Source: Candidatus Opitulatrix cubana
GTDB taxonomy: Bacteria; Actinomycetota; Actinomycetes; Actinomycetales; Bifidobacteriaceae
Length of the DNA stretch: 6,430 bases
NCBI GenBank assembly: GCA_031283665.1
Contig: JAITBJ010000024.1
Span: 1-6,430, forward strand
Direction of reading: 5' to 3'
The translations under genes and the position numbers were made by a program. This document shows positions 1 through 5,691 of the stretch, one piece after another (position 1 is the stretch's first letter; each line of letters begins with the position of its first letter). The notes beneath the pieces are model-generated. The model was given only the letters and a program-made list of their open reading frames with translations, searched no databases and was not told where the DNA came from.

Positions 1-333
1 CTTATAAATTGGATAGGGTTTGACATTAAAGCCGCTCCAAATCTTTATGAAAAAATTACTAATAATCCGTCAAGCTGGGATAATGCTAAACAGTCTATTG
101 AACTAGTTTTAAATGCAACACAAACTGCTGATTTAGATGCTCAATTTAGAACTACGGTTGACCCAACTGTAATGAGCGAAAAAGATGTGGAAGAATTAAA
201 AACTTGGACAAAGTCCCTTGGAATAAATGAACTAGTTTTGCAAGAGGTTCGTGATATGGGCGTGAATCAAGATTACAAAAATCAACTGCTTCAGCTTGAA
301 GCTGCAAAAATTAAAGCACAAAAGCAAAACTAA
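1..333 (+). CDS. nrdG: Radical-SAM activating protein, C-terminal part; probably anaerobic ribonucleotide reductase activase (5' end outside window)
   Basis: The reading frame is open from the first base and ends at TAA 331-333, giving the last 110 residues of a protein. Visible signatures are WIGFDIKA near the start, a Y-x-K-I-T stretch, QFRTTVDPT in the middle and LVLQEV further on. This is the layout of the C-terminal half of radical-SAM activases of the NrdG type (xDIKAP...Y..ITG...FRTTV.P...LQ). In that family the protein uses SAM and a 4Fe-4S cluster to place a glycyl radical on NrdD, the oxygen-independent ribonucleotide reductase. The CxxxCxxC cluster motif would lie upstream and is not seen here, so the call rests on the C-terminal half alone. 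A related radical-SAM activase is the alternative. The stop overlaps the stop of the opposing gene, with no room for a terminator between them. Confidence 0.7.
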   Translation, partial: LINWIGFDIKAAPNLYEKITNNPSSWDNAKQSIELVLNATQTADLDAQFRTTVDPTVMSEKDVEELKTWTKSLGINELVLQEVRDMGVNQDYKNQLLQLEAAKIKAQKQN

Positions 334-1400
334 TTTTTAATACACAAAAAAACTGTTGCGGGTGAATAATAATTAAAGTCTATACTCTTATCATTTGCAA
401 TTTCGTTAGGCAAAACCTGCAAAACAGTTAATCGTGTAAGATGAAAATCGTGAAATTGCTTTTGGGCTTCCGTAATTTCGTCTCTTATAGATTGACCTTT
501 TAGCGCCAACATAATTCCACCTTTTTTTAAAAGATGTGCTGTTTGCGGGACTAATTTTTTTAGCGGCGCCACTGCACGAGATGTGAGTTTATCAAATTGC
601 AAATCTTTTATATTTTCAGCACGAGCATTTTTTACAATAGCATTTTTCAAATCTAATTCAGATATTTGCTTTTCTAACCAAGCACACCGTTTTGCAGAAG
701 ATTCAATAAATATGAAAGAGCAGTCAGGTCTCAAAATTGCTAAAACTAATCCTGGAAAACCTCCGCCTGTGCCTATATCAGCAACCTTGTCGCCGCTTAA
801 TAAGAACTTTGAAAGATAAGCCGAGTTTATAATATGCCTATCCCAAAGATTATCTTTTTCTTTTGGCCCTATAAGTCCTCCAGTTTCGCCATCTTTATAG
901 ATATTAAAATAAAACTGATTAAGTTTTTCAAAATTGGGCCCAAAAAACTTTTTTATATTGGATTTGTCTTGCTTTTCTATGCTCACATTTATTCCTTTAA
1001 TTTCACTATTTGGTATTACACTATCAAGCCGTTTTAAAATTATTTTTTCGTTATCTATTAGCATTTGCTTCACATTGCTTGAATCAGTAGCAATATACAG
1101 TTTACCAAGTATAATTTTTTTAGGACTTGTGAGTTCAGCTATTTTTGGTGTCACAATTAAGCTCCATTTTTCAATTACTTTTGCAAGCAAAAATCCTTTT
1201 TTCCAAATGCTATCAGAAAAGTTTATATTGCTTGCAGCATTATATTTTCCAGTAATTGAAAAATCTTTTTTTGAGATTTTTTTTGTAGATACTATATTTT
1301 CAAAGGCCTCACGGGCTACTTTTTTAGGGTTTTGGTACTTATTTATAGCCATCTCAAAAAAAGATGAATATGTAGGATCGTTATTTGATTGGGATTTCAT
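330..1400 (-). CDS. rsmG: DciA (DUF721) - RsmG (16S rRNA m7G methyltransferase) fusion protein
   Basis: A single 356-residue frame carries two domains. Residues about 27-142 look like DciA/DUF721, the DnaB helicase-loading factor: AREAF helix, EKWSLIVTPKIAELTSP, GKLYIATDSSNVKQ, then a helix ending LKRLD. Residues about 150-356 are RsmG, which makes m7G527 in 16S rRNA (E. coli numbering) from SAM: FGPNFEKL, GLIGPKE...LWDRHIINSA (176-193), SAM-binding VADIGTGGGFPG (206-217), FIESSAKRCAWL, SRAVAPL (274-280) and LKKGG...LALKG. Ordinary RsmG is a little over 200 residues, so the extra N-terminal part is the DciA domain. ATG 1400 was chosen because AGGAG lies 6 nt upstream. A longer frame from a TTG at 1436 has no such site. 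The start overlaps the end of recF by 20 bp. In actinobacteria dciA normally follows recF, but rsmG normally lies beyond yidC, so the join suggests a rearrangement. I see no stop or frameshift between the domains. Confidence 0.88.
   Translation of the reverse strand: MKSQSNNDPTYSSFFEMAINKYQNPKKVAREAFENIVSTKKISKKDFSITGKYNAASNINFSDSIWKKGFLLAKVIEKWSLIVTPKIAELTSPKKIILGKLYIATDSSNVKQMLIDNEKIILKRLDSVIPNSEIKGINVSIEKQDKSNIKKFFGPNFEKLNQFYFNIYKDGETGGLIGPKEKDNLWDRHIINSAYLSKFLLSGDKVADIGTGGGFPGLVLAILRPDCSFIFIESSAKRCAWLEKQISELDLKNAIVKNARAENIKDLQFDKLTSRAVAPLKKLVPQTAHLLKKGGIMLALKGQSIRDEITEAQKQFHDFHLTRLTVLQVLPNEIANDKSIDFNYYSPATVFLCIKN
984..998 (-). promoter_or_regulatory. Possible internal ribosome binding site and GTG start at the DciA/RsmG junction
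   Basis: On the minus strand AAAGGA (998-993) is followed by 6 nt and an in-frame GTG (986-984), codon 139 of the fusion. Starting there would give 218 residues covering the whole RsmG domain, close to the usual RsmG length. The sequence shows the signal, but whether ribosomes use it is not known. Such sites also arise by chance in purine-rich genes. Confidence 0.4.
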
Positions 1401-2508
1401 ATAAATCTCCTGGTGTTCTAAAATTAGATTTATCAAAGGCAGACGGACTAGTTATAAATGTTTGCGGATAATTGTCTAAAAGAGCAAACAAATTGTTAAT
1501 TATTTTTTTGTCTAATCCAGAAAGTACATCATCTAACAATAAAACACTTGTTTTATTATCAAAATCATCCAAACTGTTTGTTCTTATTTTTGCAATTGCT
1601 AATACTAAAGATAAGCAAAACACTTGAATCTGTCCTGTAGAAAAGCGCTCTTCTATTTTCACAAACTCTTTAGTTTTCGAATCATTGCAAAAAAAAGCAA
1701 ACTTATCTCTGTGAGGCCCAATCAGGTTTAATCCAGTAGCTAATTCTTGAGTTTTCACATTTTGCAAACACTCTTTCATGTTTGCAGCAATTTGAGATTT
1801 ATTCATTTTTTCATGAGAATATCTTGAAATATATTTAATATCTAGCAATTTTTTATTTTCTTTTTTTCCAAAAACTAAAAATGAATAAATCTCATTTAAT
1901 AAAGGAATTATTCTCTCAATAAACGATATTCTATAAAAAACTATTTCTGATCCTTTATTTATCAAAATAGTAGTATATTTTTCAAACACTTCATCACTTC
2001 CAGATTTTGAAAAATCAAAAGTTTTTAAAATGCGAGCTCTTTGCATAAGAGCATTTTTATAATCAGAATAAACACTAATTATATCATCTTTTATATTTTG
2101 AATAGATTTATCAAAAAAAGATCGAGTAAACTCTGCAGACGAATAAATTATTTTTATAATAAGCGGCGTATAAATTGTTGAAAAAATCCTTTCGCGAATA
2201 ACTTTTGAACTTACATTTTTCCCATTTACTCTTCTTTGTTCGGCTAAACCATCTGTTCTGATTTCAATATCTATTTTCTCATTATCAGTGTTTATCTGAA
2301 TAAGCGAATACTTTTCGTCATCTTTAATTAATCTATTTTTTGCGATTGAATTAAGTGATCTAAAAATAGCAGCATAATTTATAGCTTCTAAAATGTTAGT
2401 TTTGCCAACACCGTTTTCGCCGTATAAAAAGTTTATTCCTGATTTAAAATTAAAAGAAGCATCAGAAAAGTTTCTAAAGTTATAAAGACGGACCTTTTTG
2501 ACTGCCAT
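1381..2508 (-). CDS. recF: RecF, DNA repair and replication-fork recovery ATPase
   Basis: This 375-residue protein has the usual RecF length. It is an SMC/ABC-like ATPase that, in the family, helps load RecA at single-strand gaps together with RecO and RecR. Visible parts are an N-terminal LYNFRNF segment, Walker A GENGVGKTN (30-38), LIGPHRDKF in the C-terminal half, an ABC-type signature FSTGQ (289-293), and Walker B LLLDD with DVLSGLD (323-333). Many RecF proteins have SELD where this one has SGLD. The start ATG is 12 nt past the dnaN stop with no strong Shine-Dalgarno sequence, which suggests translational coupling to dnaN. The 3' end overlaps the next gene by 20 bp. The order dnaA-dnaN-recF supports the identity. 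Confidence 0.95.
   Translation of the reverse strand: MAVKKVRLYNFRNFSDASFNFKSGINFLYGENGVGKTNILEAINYAAIFRSLNSIAKNRLIKDDEKYSLIQINTDNEKIDIEIRTDGLAEQRRVNGKNVSSKVIRERIFSTIYTPLIIKIIYSSAEFTRSFFDKSIQNIKDDIISVYSDYKNALMQRARILKTFDFSKSGSDEVFEKYTTILINKGSEIVFYRISFIERIIPLLNEIYSFLVFGKKENKKLLDIKYISRYSHEKMNKSQIAANMKECLQNVKTQELATGLNLIGPHRDKFAFFCNDSKTKEFVKIEERFSTGQIQVFCLSLVLAIAKIRTNSLDDFDNKTSVLLLDDVLSGLDKKIINNLFALLDNYPQTFITSPSAFDKSNFRTPGDLYEIPIK
1407..1411 (-). promoter_or_regulatory. Ribosome binding site of the DciA-RsmG gene
   Basis: The minus strand reads AGGAG followed by 6 nt and then ATG at 1400-1398. This decides the start in favour of the 356-residue form over a TTG 36 bases upstream. It lies inside the last codons of recF, so translation is probably coupled to recF. 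Confidence 0.75.
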
Positions 2509-2520
2509 TTTTCAGCATTT

Positions 2521-3651
2521 TTAACTTGATATTGGCACTATTAAATAACGATAATCTGAAAGTTCTTTTCCGTTTTCATCTAATGCTACTATTTCATTTG
2601 GGCGCTGAGGTTCATTCATTTTGATATTTATATTTTTAGACTCAATTGGAGCAATTCCGTCTTGCAAATAGCCTATGTTATAAATTACTTTTTTACTTGC
2701 ACCTACAATTCTAGCTTGAATAGACTCTTCTGTAGATCCGATATCGCCATCTTCGCCAGCAGTTATTTTCACTTGCATTTCATCAAAATCTAACATAACT
2801 CTGTTTTTTAAAGAAACTATTTTTGCACGAGATAAACTTTCTAAAAGATGTTTAGCGTTCACTGTTACAACTGTTTCGTGTTTATCATTAAAAAGAGTGT
2901 CTGTGGGTGGAAACTTTTCCACATTCAAGAGCGGCAAAATAATAAGTTTATCTGGTGTAGAAAATGCTACAGTAGTATATTTATCATTATTTCCTTTTTT
3001 CAAGAAAATATCTAATTCTCCTTTTTCACGAAATGCTTTTGAAAGTTCATTTATTCCACGAGAGCCAACTAATATATCACTTTTCAAATTGTTTTCATTT
3101 TTCCAAGAGCCTACAGCTTTCGCTAAACGAAATCTATCTGTAGAATCATATTGAATAGTGTTATCTATAAATGACATTTTCACACTTGCTAAAACTGGAA
3201 CAGATTCGTCATGATTAGATGCATTATAGGTTTTGCTAATTGCTGCAAATAGGTTTTCTGAATCTACTTTTCCTTGTTTTTCACCTTTTTCTAATACAGC
3301 AGGATATTCTTCAGGCAAAATTGAGTTTATAGTAAAACGTGTTTTATCACCTAAAATTACAAACTTATTTAATTTCTCATCTTTTTTGATTTCTATTTTT
3401 GAAGATGGTGTAGATTTAATCATTTCAAAAAACAATTTACCAGGAATAATAATTGTTTCTTCTGATTTTGTAGTAGCAGGAATTGTGTTTTCCATATATA
3501 GTTCATTATTATAAGCACTTAAAGTAATAGTGTTATCACTTTTGATTTCAATTTTGATACCCTCTAAAGCTTGAATGTTTGGCCGAACTGGCACAGCACG
3601 AATAAGCCAAGTTAAACTATCTAATAAAACTGCTTTTTCGACAGTCAACAT
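2521..3651 (-). CDS. dnaN: DNA polymerase III beta subunit (sliding clamp)
   Basis: This 376-residue protein has the length of a full three-domain beta clamp, the ring that tethers replicative polymerase to DNA. Recognisable elements are VPVRPNIQALEGI near residues 20-32, domain I-II text ILPEEYPAV (111-119), DRFRLA (172-177), LLNVEKFPPTDTL (241-253), and the C-terminal YRYLIVPISS that forms part of the partner-binding pocket region. The RPNIQALEG segment resembles the RPxxPVLAG segment of actinobacterial clamps. The start ATG has AAAGGAG 5 nt upstream, the strongest ribosome binding site in the window. It is the first gene after the putative origin and is likely co-transcribed with recF and the DciA-RsmG gene, since gaps are short or negative. 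Confidence 0.97.
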   Translation of the reverse strand: MLTVEKAVLLDSLTWLIRAVPVRPNIQALEGIKIEIKSDNTITLSAYNNELYMENTIPATTKSEETIIIPGKLFFEMIKSTPSSKIEIKKDEKLNKFVILGDKTRFTINSILPEEYPAVLEKGEKQGKVDSENLFAAISKTYNASNHDESVPVLASVKMSFIDNTIQYDSTDRFRLAKAVGSWKNENNLKSDILVGSRGINELSKAFREKGELDIFLKKGNNDKYTTVAFSTPDKLIILPLLNVEKFPPTDTLFNDKHETVVTVNAKHLLESLSRAKIVSLKNRVMLDFDEMQVKITAGEDGDIGSTEESIQARIVGASKKVIYNIGYLQDGIAPIESKNINIKMNEPQRPNEIVALDENGKELSDYRYLIVPISS

Positions 3652-3656
3652 AATTT

Positions 3657-3663
3657 CTCCTTT
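3657..3663 (-). promoter_or_regulatory. Strong ribosome binding site of dnaN
   Basis: The minus strand reads AAAGGAG with 5 nt to the ATG at 3651-3649. It fixes the start of dnaN. Confidence 0.8.
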
Positions 3664-3668
3664 CTATA

Positions 3669-3691
3669 TTTAATTAAGTTAATTAATTAAA
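3669..3691. repeat. AT-rich inverted repeat, candidate DNA unwinding element
   Basis: Arms TTTAATTAA (3669-3677) and TTAATTAAA (3683-3691) are perfect reverse complements around a 5-nt loop GTTAA. There is one G:C pair in 23 bp. The element lies between the tandem DnaA-box-like sites and the dnaN ribosome binding site. Read from the boxes on the minus strand, the order is two boxes, a short GCC, then this AT tract, resembling the box / GC spacer / unwinding-region order described for basal bacterial origins. The function is inferred. Confidence 0.5.
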
Positions 3692-3694
3692 GGC

Positions 3695-3712
3695 TGTTGA
3701 AAGTGTTGATAA
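3695..3712 (-). promoter_or_regulatory. Two abutting DnaA-box-like sites
   Basis: The minus strand reads TTATCAACA (3712-3704) directly followed by CTTTCAACA (3703-3695), with no spacer. The first differs from the consensus TTATCCACA only at position 6. The tandem, same-direction arrangement beside an AT-rich tract suits DnaA filament nucleation. This assignment is inferred. Confidence 0.55.
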
Positions 3713-3723
3713 CCCTAGTTTAC

Positions 3724-3747
3724 ATTATAAACTAATTAGATTATAAA
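3724..3747. repeat. Short AT-rich direct repeat ATTATAAA, 16-bp period
   Basis: ATTATAAA occurs at 3724-3731 and again at 3740-3747, exactly 16 bp apart. On the minus strand each copy contains a perfect TATAAT. They could be part of the melting region of the origin, -10 elements for dnaN, or chance in AT-rich DNA. Confidence 0.4.
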
Positions 3748-3768
3748 AGTTTAATAAGTTGTTGAAAC
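3740..3768 (-). promoter_or_regulatory. Candidate dnaN promoter overlapping a DnaA-box-like site
   Basis: On the minus strand a perfect -10 TATAAT (3745-3740) lies 17 nt after a weak -35-like GTTTCA (3768-3763). The -35 region sits within the 9-mer GTTTCAACA (3768-3760), so DnaA bound there could repress or tune transcription of dnaN. A second TATAAT lies at 3729-3724. The -35 match is only 3 of 6, so confidence is low. Confidence 0.35.
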
Positions 3769-3816
3769 TTTTTTGACTTCCAAAACCTTTGTAATATTCA
3801 CTTTTTAACTCACGGC

Positions 3817-3825
3817 TTTTCAACA
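3817..3825 (+). promoter_or_regulatory. DnaA-box-like site just after dnaA
   Basis: TTTTCAACA occurs four bases past the dnaA stop, in the opposite direction to the other three sites of this gap. It is identical to the copies at 5380-5388 and 5441-5449 on the other side of dnaA. Confidence 0.45.
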
Positions 3826-3829
3826 GCTT

Positions 3830-5428
3830 TTATTCAAGTTGTTGACCCTCATTTATATTTAGAAAAATGCTAATTTGCTTAAAAACAGTTTCATCTTTTT
3901 TAATTATTTCTTCTGCTCTATTGCAGCAATTTAGAATTGTGCTATGATCTCTTCCACCTAAATTATCGCCAATTTCTGATAAAGATAAATGTGTAATTTT
4001 TCGCAAAATAAACGCTGCCATATTTCGTGCAAACACTACACTCCTTTGCCTTGTGGCTCCAACTACTTGCTCATATGAGCAATTGAAAAACTCACAAATG
4101 TTTTTTACAATTGTTTCTGGTGCAGATGATTTTTTTCTGTTTATTATTTTTTCTTTTGATCCATTTGATAAAAACTCTAAAGCATTAGCTTTAGTTAAAT
4201 CTTTTCCAGCAAAAATAAGATAGTTTATTACTGTTCTAAAAAGTCCAAGAAGCTCGCGAATAGATTCGCCACTGTGAGACGATATAATTTCCATCACTTC
4301 CAGCGGCACAGGCTGCCCAACTTCAGTAGCGTGATTTTGTAGAATTGCTATTTTCAATTCTGGGGAAGCAGCTCCTAACCCCACAACAGTGTTTTTCATA
4401 CGAGTTCTTAATCTATCAGGAATGTTTTCAAGTTCATCCGGTGGCACATCACTTGACATAGCTACTTGCTTTCCAGAATCAACTAACTGATTGAAAACAT
4501 AAATAAATTGCTCTTGTGAACCGCTTTTGTTTGCAAAAAATTGAACATCGTCAATAAGCAGCACATCTAAACCAGCATATTTGTTTTTGAACTTGTGCAT
4601 ATTTCCATCACGAATAGCACCTGTGTAATCAGAAATAAACTCATCAGCAGTGCAATATAGTATTCTACTGTTGAAAACTGAACGAATTTTATTGCCTATA
4701 GCATGAAGAAGATGAGTTTTTCCCATACCAGAGTTTCCATGAATTAAAACAGGATTATAATTAAAACCGGGTTTTTCGCAAACCGCTAAACACGCTGATG
4801 CTGCAAAAGAGTTTGCACCGCCTGTTATAAAGTTTTCAAATGTCATGGACGGAATAAGTTTAGAGTTGTCGTTTTGCAAATTATTCATAAATGATTTTAC
4901 TTCATCATTTTTGCTTTCACCAGCGGTTTTATTTCTAAAACGAATTTCTTCAAATAATTCTTCTGCAGTTTCTATATGTTCATCAGTTTTTTCTGAAATA
5001 TGGTGCTCTAAAACGTTAGAAATAGTAGGAAGTTCTTTATTTTCACTATCATAGTTTTCACTGTTATCGACTTTACTATTATCGACTGTTTCAAACTGGT
5101 TATCTTCTATTTCAAAGGTAGTATAAACTTTTTGAGAATAGTCTTTTTCTGGCTCTTTTGGTAGTTCAACATCCGGAACTGTAGTTTTTAAATTTATTGA
5201 GAAAGCTATTGGGCGTTCTAAAATGCCTTCGAATGCAACAGACAGCAAATGTGATATATTTATTTCGATTTTTTGTTTTACTTCTAAATCTTGAGTTTCT
5301 AGCGATAAATAATCATTTTCAAAGGATTTTGGTTTTATTTTTTCAAGAAGTTCACTGAAAACAAGGGGCAATTGTTGGGTTTTCAACAATTTATCAACAG
5401 CTTTTCGCCATAGTTCTTCAGCGTCCAT
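3830..5428 (-). CDS. dnaA: Chromosomal replication initiator protein DnaA
   Basis: This 532-residue protein has all four DnaA domains. Domain I is about 1-85 (LWRKAVDKLL...). Domain II is a long acidic, Asn/Ser/Glu-rich linker, about 86-190. Domain III is the AAA+ ATPase: Walker A GNSGMGKT (231-238), Walker B LLIDD (290-294), sensor 1 MSSDVPP, box VII RLRTRM (339-344) and sensor 2 SIRELLG (389-395). Domain IV binds DNA: GATRQRS, LSLSEIGDNLGGRDHSTIL (481-499). It binds DnaA boxes and melts the origin in its ATP form. The box VII region is unusual: the common SRF-x-x-GL is TRMKNTVVGL here, and the arginine of the following ETRIAIL-type segment is missing (ELKIAIL). The start ATG follows GAAAGGA at a short spacing of 3 nt. 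The 5' end of the gene itself contains two DnaA-box-like 9-mers. Confidence 0.97.
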   Translation of the reverse strand: MDAEELWRKAVDKLLKTQQLPLVFSELLEKIKPKSFENDYLSLETQDLEVKQKIEINISHLLSVAFEGILERPIAFSINLKTTVPDVELPKEPEKDYSQKVYTTFEIEDNQFETVDNSKVDNSENYDSENKELPTISNVLEHHISEKTDEHIETAEELFEEIRFRNKTAGESKNDEVKSFMNNLQNDNSKLIPSMTFENFITGGANSFAASACLAVCEKPGFNYNPVLIHGNSGMGKTHLLHAIGNKIRSVFNSRILYCTADEFISDYTGAIRDGNMHKFKNKYAGLDVLLIDDVQFFANKSGSQEQFIYVFNQLVDSGKQVAMSSDVPPDELENIPDRLRTRMKNTVVGLGAASPELKIAILQNHATEVGQPVPLEVMEIISSHSGESIRELLGLFRTVINYLIFAGKDLTKANALEFLSNGSKEKIINRKKSSAPETIVKNICEFFNCSYEQVVGATRQRSVVFARNMAAFILRKITHLSLSEIGDNLGGRDHSTILNCCNRAEEIIKKDETVFKQISIFLNINEGQQLE

Positions 5429-5471
5429 TTTTCCTTTCAGTTTTCAACAATTTTGAGTTTCGATTTCAACA
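5380..5471 (+). promoter_or_regulatory. Cluster of four DnaA-box-like sites upstream of and inside the dnaA start
   Basis: All four are on the plus strand: TTTTCAACA (5380-5388), TTATCAACA (5391-5399), TTTTCAACA (5441-5449) and ATTTCAACA (5463-5471). The first two are 11 bp apart, about one helical turn, and lie in codons 10-16 of dnaA. The third lies just upstream of the dnaA ribosome binding site. Same-direction, closely spaced copies in the dnaA promoter region suggest autoregulation by DnaA or a second origin part. Function is inferred from position and repetition. Confidence 0.5.
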
Positions 5472-5480
5472 TTTGATAAT
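5453..5480 (+). promoter_or_regulatory. Candidate promoter of rpmH-rnpA-yidD-yidC
   Basis: A -35-like TTGAGT (5453-5458) and a -10-like GATAAT (5475-5480) are separated by 16 bp. The -10 differs from TATAAT at one base. A DnaA-box-like ATTTCAACA lies in the spacer, and the palindrome at 5480-5511 would cover the transcription start. No better pair is visible in this gap, but AT-rich DNA gives many chance matches. Confidence 0.35.
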
Positions 5481-5511
5481 TTAAAACTATCATTAATGAT
5501 TTAGTTTTAAA
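5480..5511. repeat. Composite palindrome between divergent dnaA and rpmH
   Basis: Ten-base arms TTTAAAACTA (5480-5489) and TAGTTTTAAA (5502-5511) are perfect reverse complements. They enclose TCATTAATGA (5490-5499), itself a perfect 10-bp palindrome, plus two unpaired T. Nested dyads of this sort are typical of operators for dimeric or tetrameric regulators. The stem has few G:C pairs and no T-tract of terminator type follows, so a terminator is unlikely. Confidence 0.55.
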
Positions 5512-5547
5512 AATTAAATTACAGAAAAATTAAGGTAAACTGGAACT

Positions 5548-5685
5548 ATGACAAAAAGAACATTTCAACCAAATAATCGCAAAAGAGCAAAAAAACATGG
5601 GTTTAGACATAGAATGCTCACAAAATCTGGAAGAAATCTTATTGCAAGACGTCGCGCGAAAAGCAGAAACCAAATAACTGCATAA
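5548..5685 (+). CDS. rpmH: 50S ribosomal protein L34
   Basis: This 45-residue, strongly basic protein starts MTKRTFQPNNRKRAKKHGFR and continues with RML-T-KSGR and a basic tail ending in RNQITA. This is the complete L34 signature and typical length; the tail spacing resembles actinobacterial L34. L34 is a structural protein of the large ribosomal subunit. The start ATG follows a weak AAGG at 5532-5535 with a rather long spacing of 12 nt. Two adjacent TAA codons (5683-5688) end it. It opens the rpmH-rnpA-yidD-yidC cluster and is divergent from dnaA, the usual origin layout. Confidence 0.96.
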   Translation: MTKRTFQPNNRKRAKKHGFRHRMLTKSGRNLIARRRAKSRNQITA

Positions 5686-5691
5686 TAAACA

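Larger units (their letters stand above)
3652..3829. other. oriC: Putative replication origin (oriC), dnaA-dnaN intergenic region
   Basis: This 178-bp non-coding gap lies between dnaA and dnaN, the usual origin site in Gram-positive bacteria and actinobacteria. It is very AT-rich. It holds four copies of a DnaA-box-like 9-mer ending in TCAACA (3695-3703, 3704-3712 and 3760-3768 on the minus strand, 3817-3825 on the plus strand). It also has an AT-only-armed inverted repeat next to dnaN and short AT direct repeats. None of the 9-mers is the canonical TTATCCACA; the closest is TTATCAACA, one base away. The assignment rests on context plus clustering, and replication initiation cannot be shown from the sequence. 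Confidence 0.7.

Noticed and set aside
583..1037. Plus-strand open frames at 583-819 and 834-1037
   Set aside because: Both are antisense to the RsmG domain, with no recognisable motif and no good ribosome binding site.
934..1404. Plus-strand open frame of 156 codons, rich in hydrophobic residues
   Set aside because: It lies entirely antisense to the well-supported DciA-RsmG gene. Its Phe/Ile/Ser-rich composition is what the reverse of Lys/Asn/Glu-rich coding gives.
1398..1436. Longer DciA-RsmG protein starting from TTG at 1436
   Set aside because: No ribosome binding site precedes the TTG, the added 12 residues match nothing in DciA, and ATG 1400 has AGGAG at good spacing.
2915..2923. TTTTCCACA inside dnaN, one base from the canonical DnaA box
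   Set aside because: It is a single site within coding sequence, away from both intergenic clusters, and is most simply a product of codon use.
2897..3514. Plus-strand open frames opposite dnaN
   Set aside because: They are antisense to a clear beta clamp gene, and their composition fits a reverse-strand shadow.
3811..3835. Possible terminator after dnaA
   Set aside because: Only a 3-bp GCT/AGC stem is available and there is no proper stem followed by a T-tract, so readthrough into dnaN is possible.
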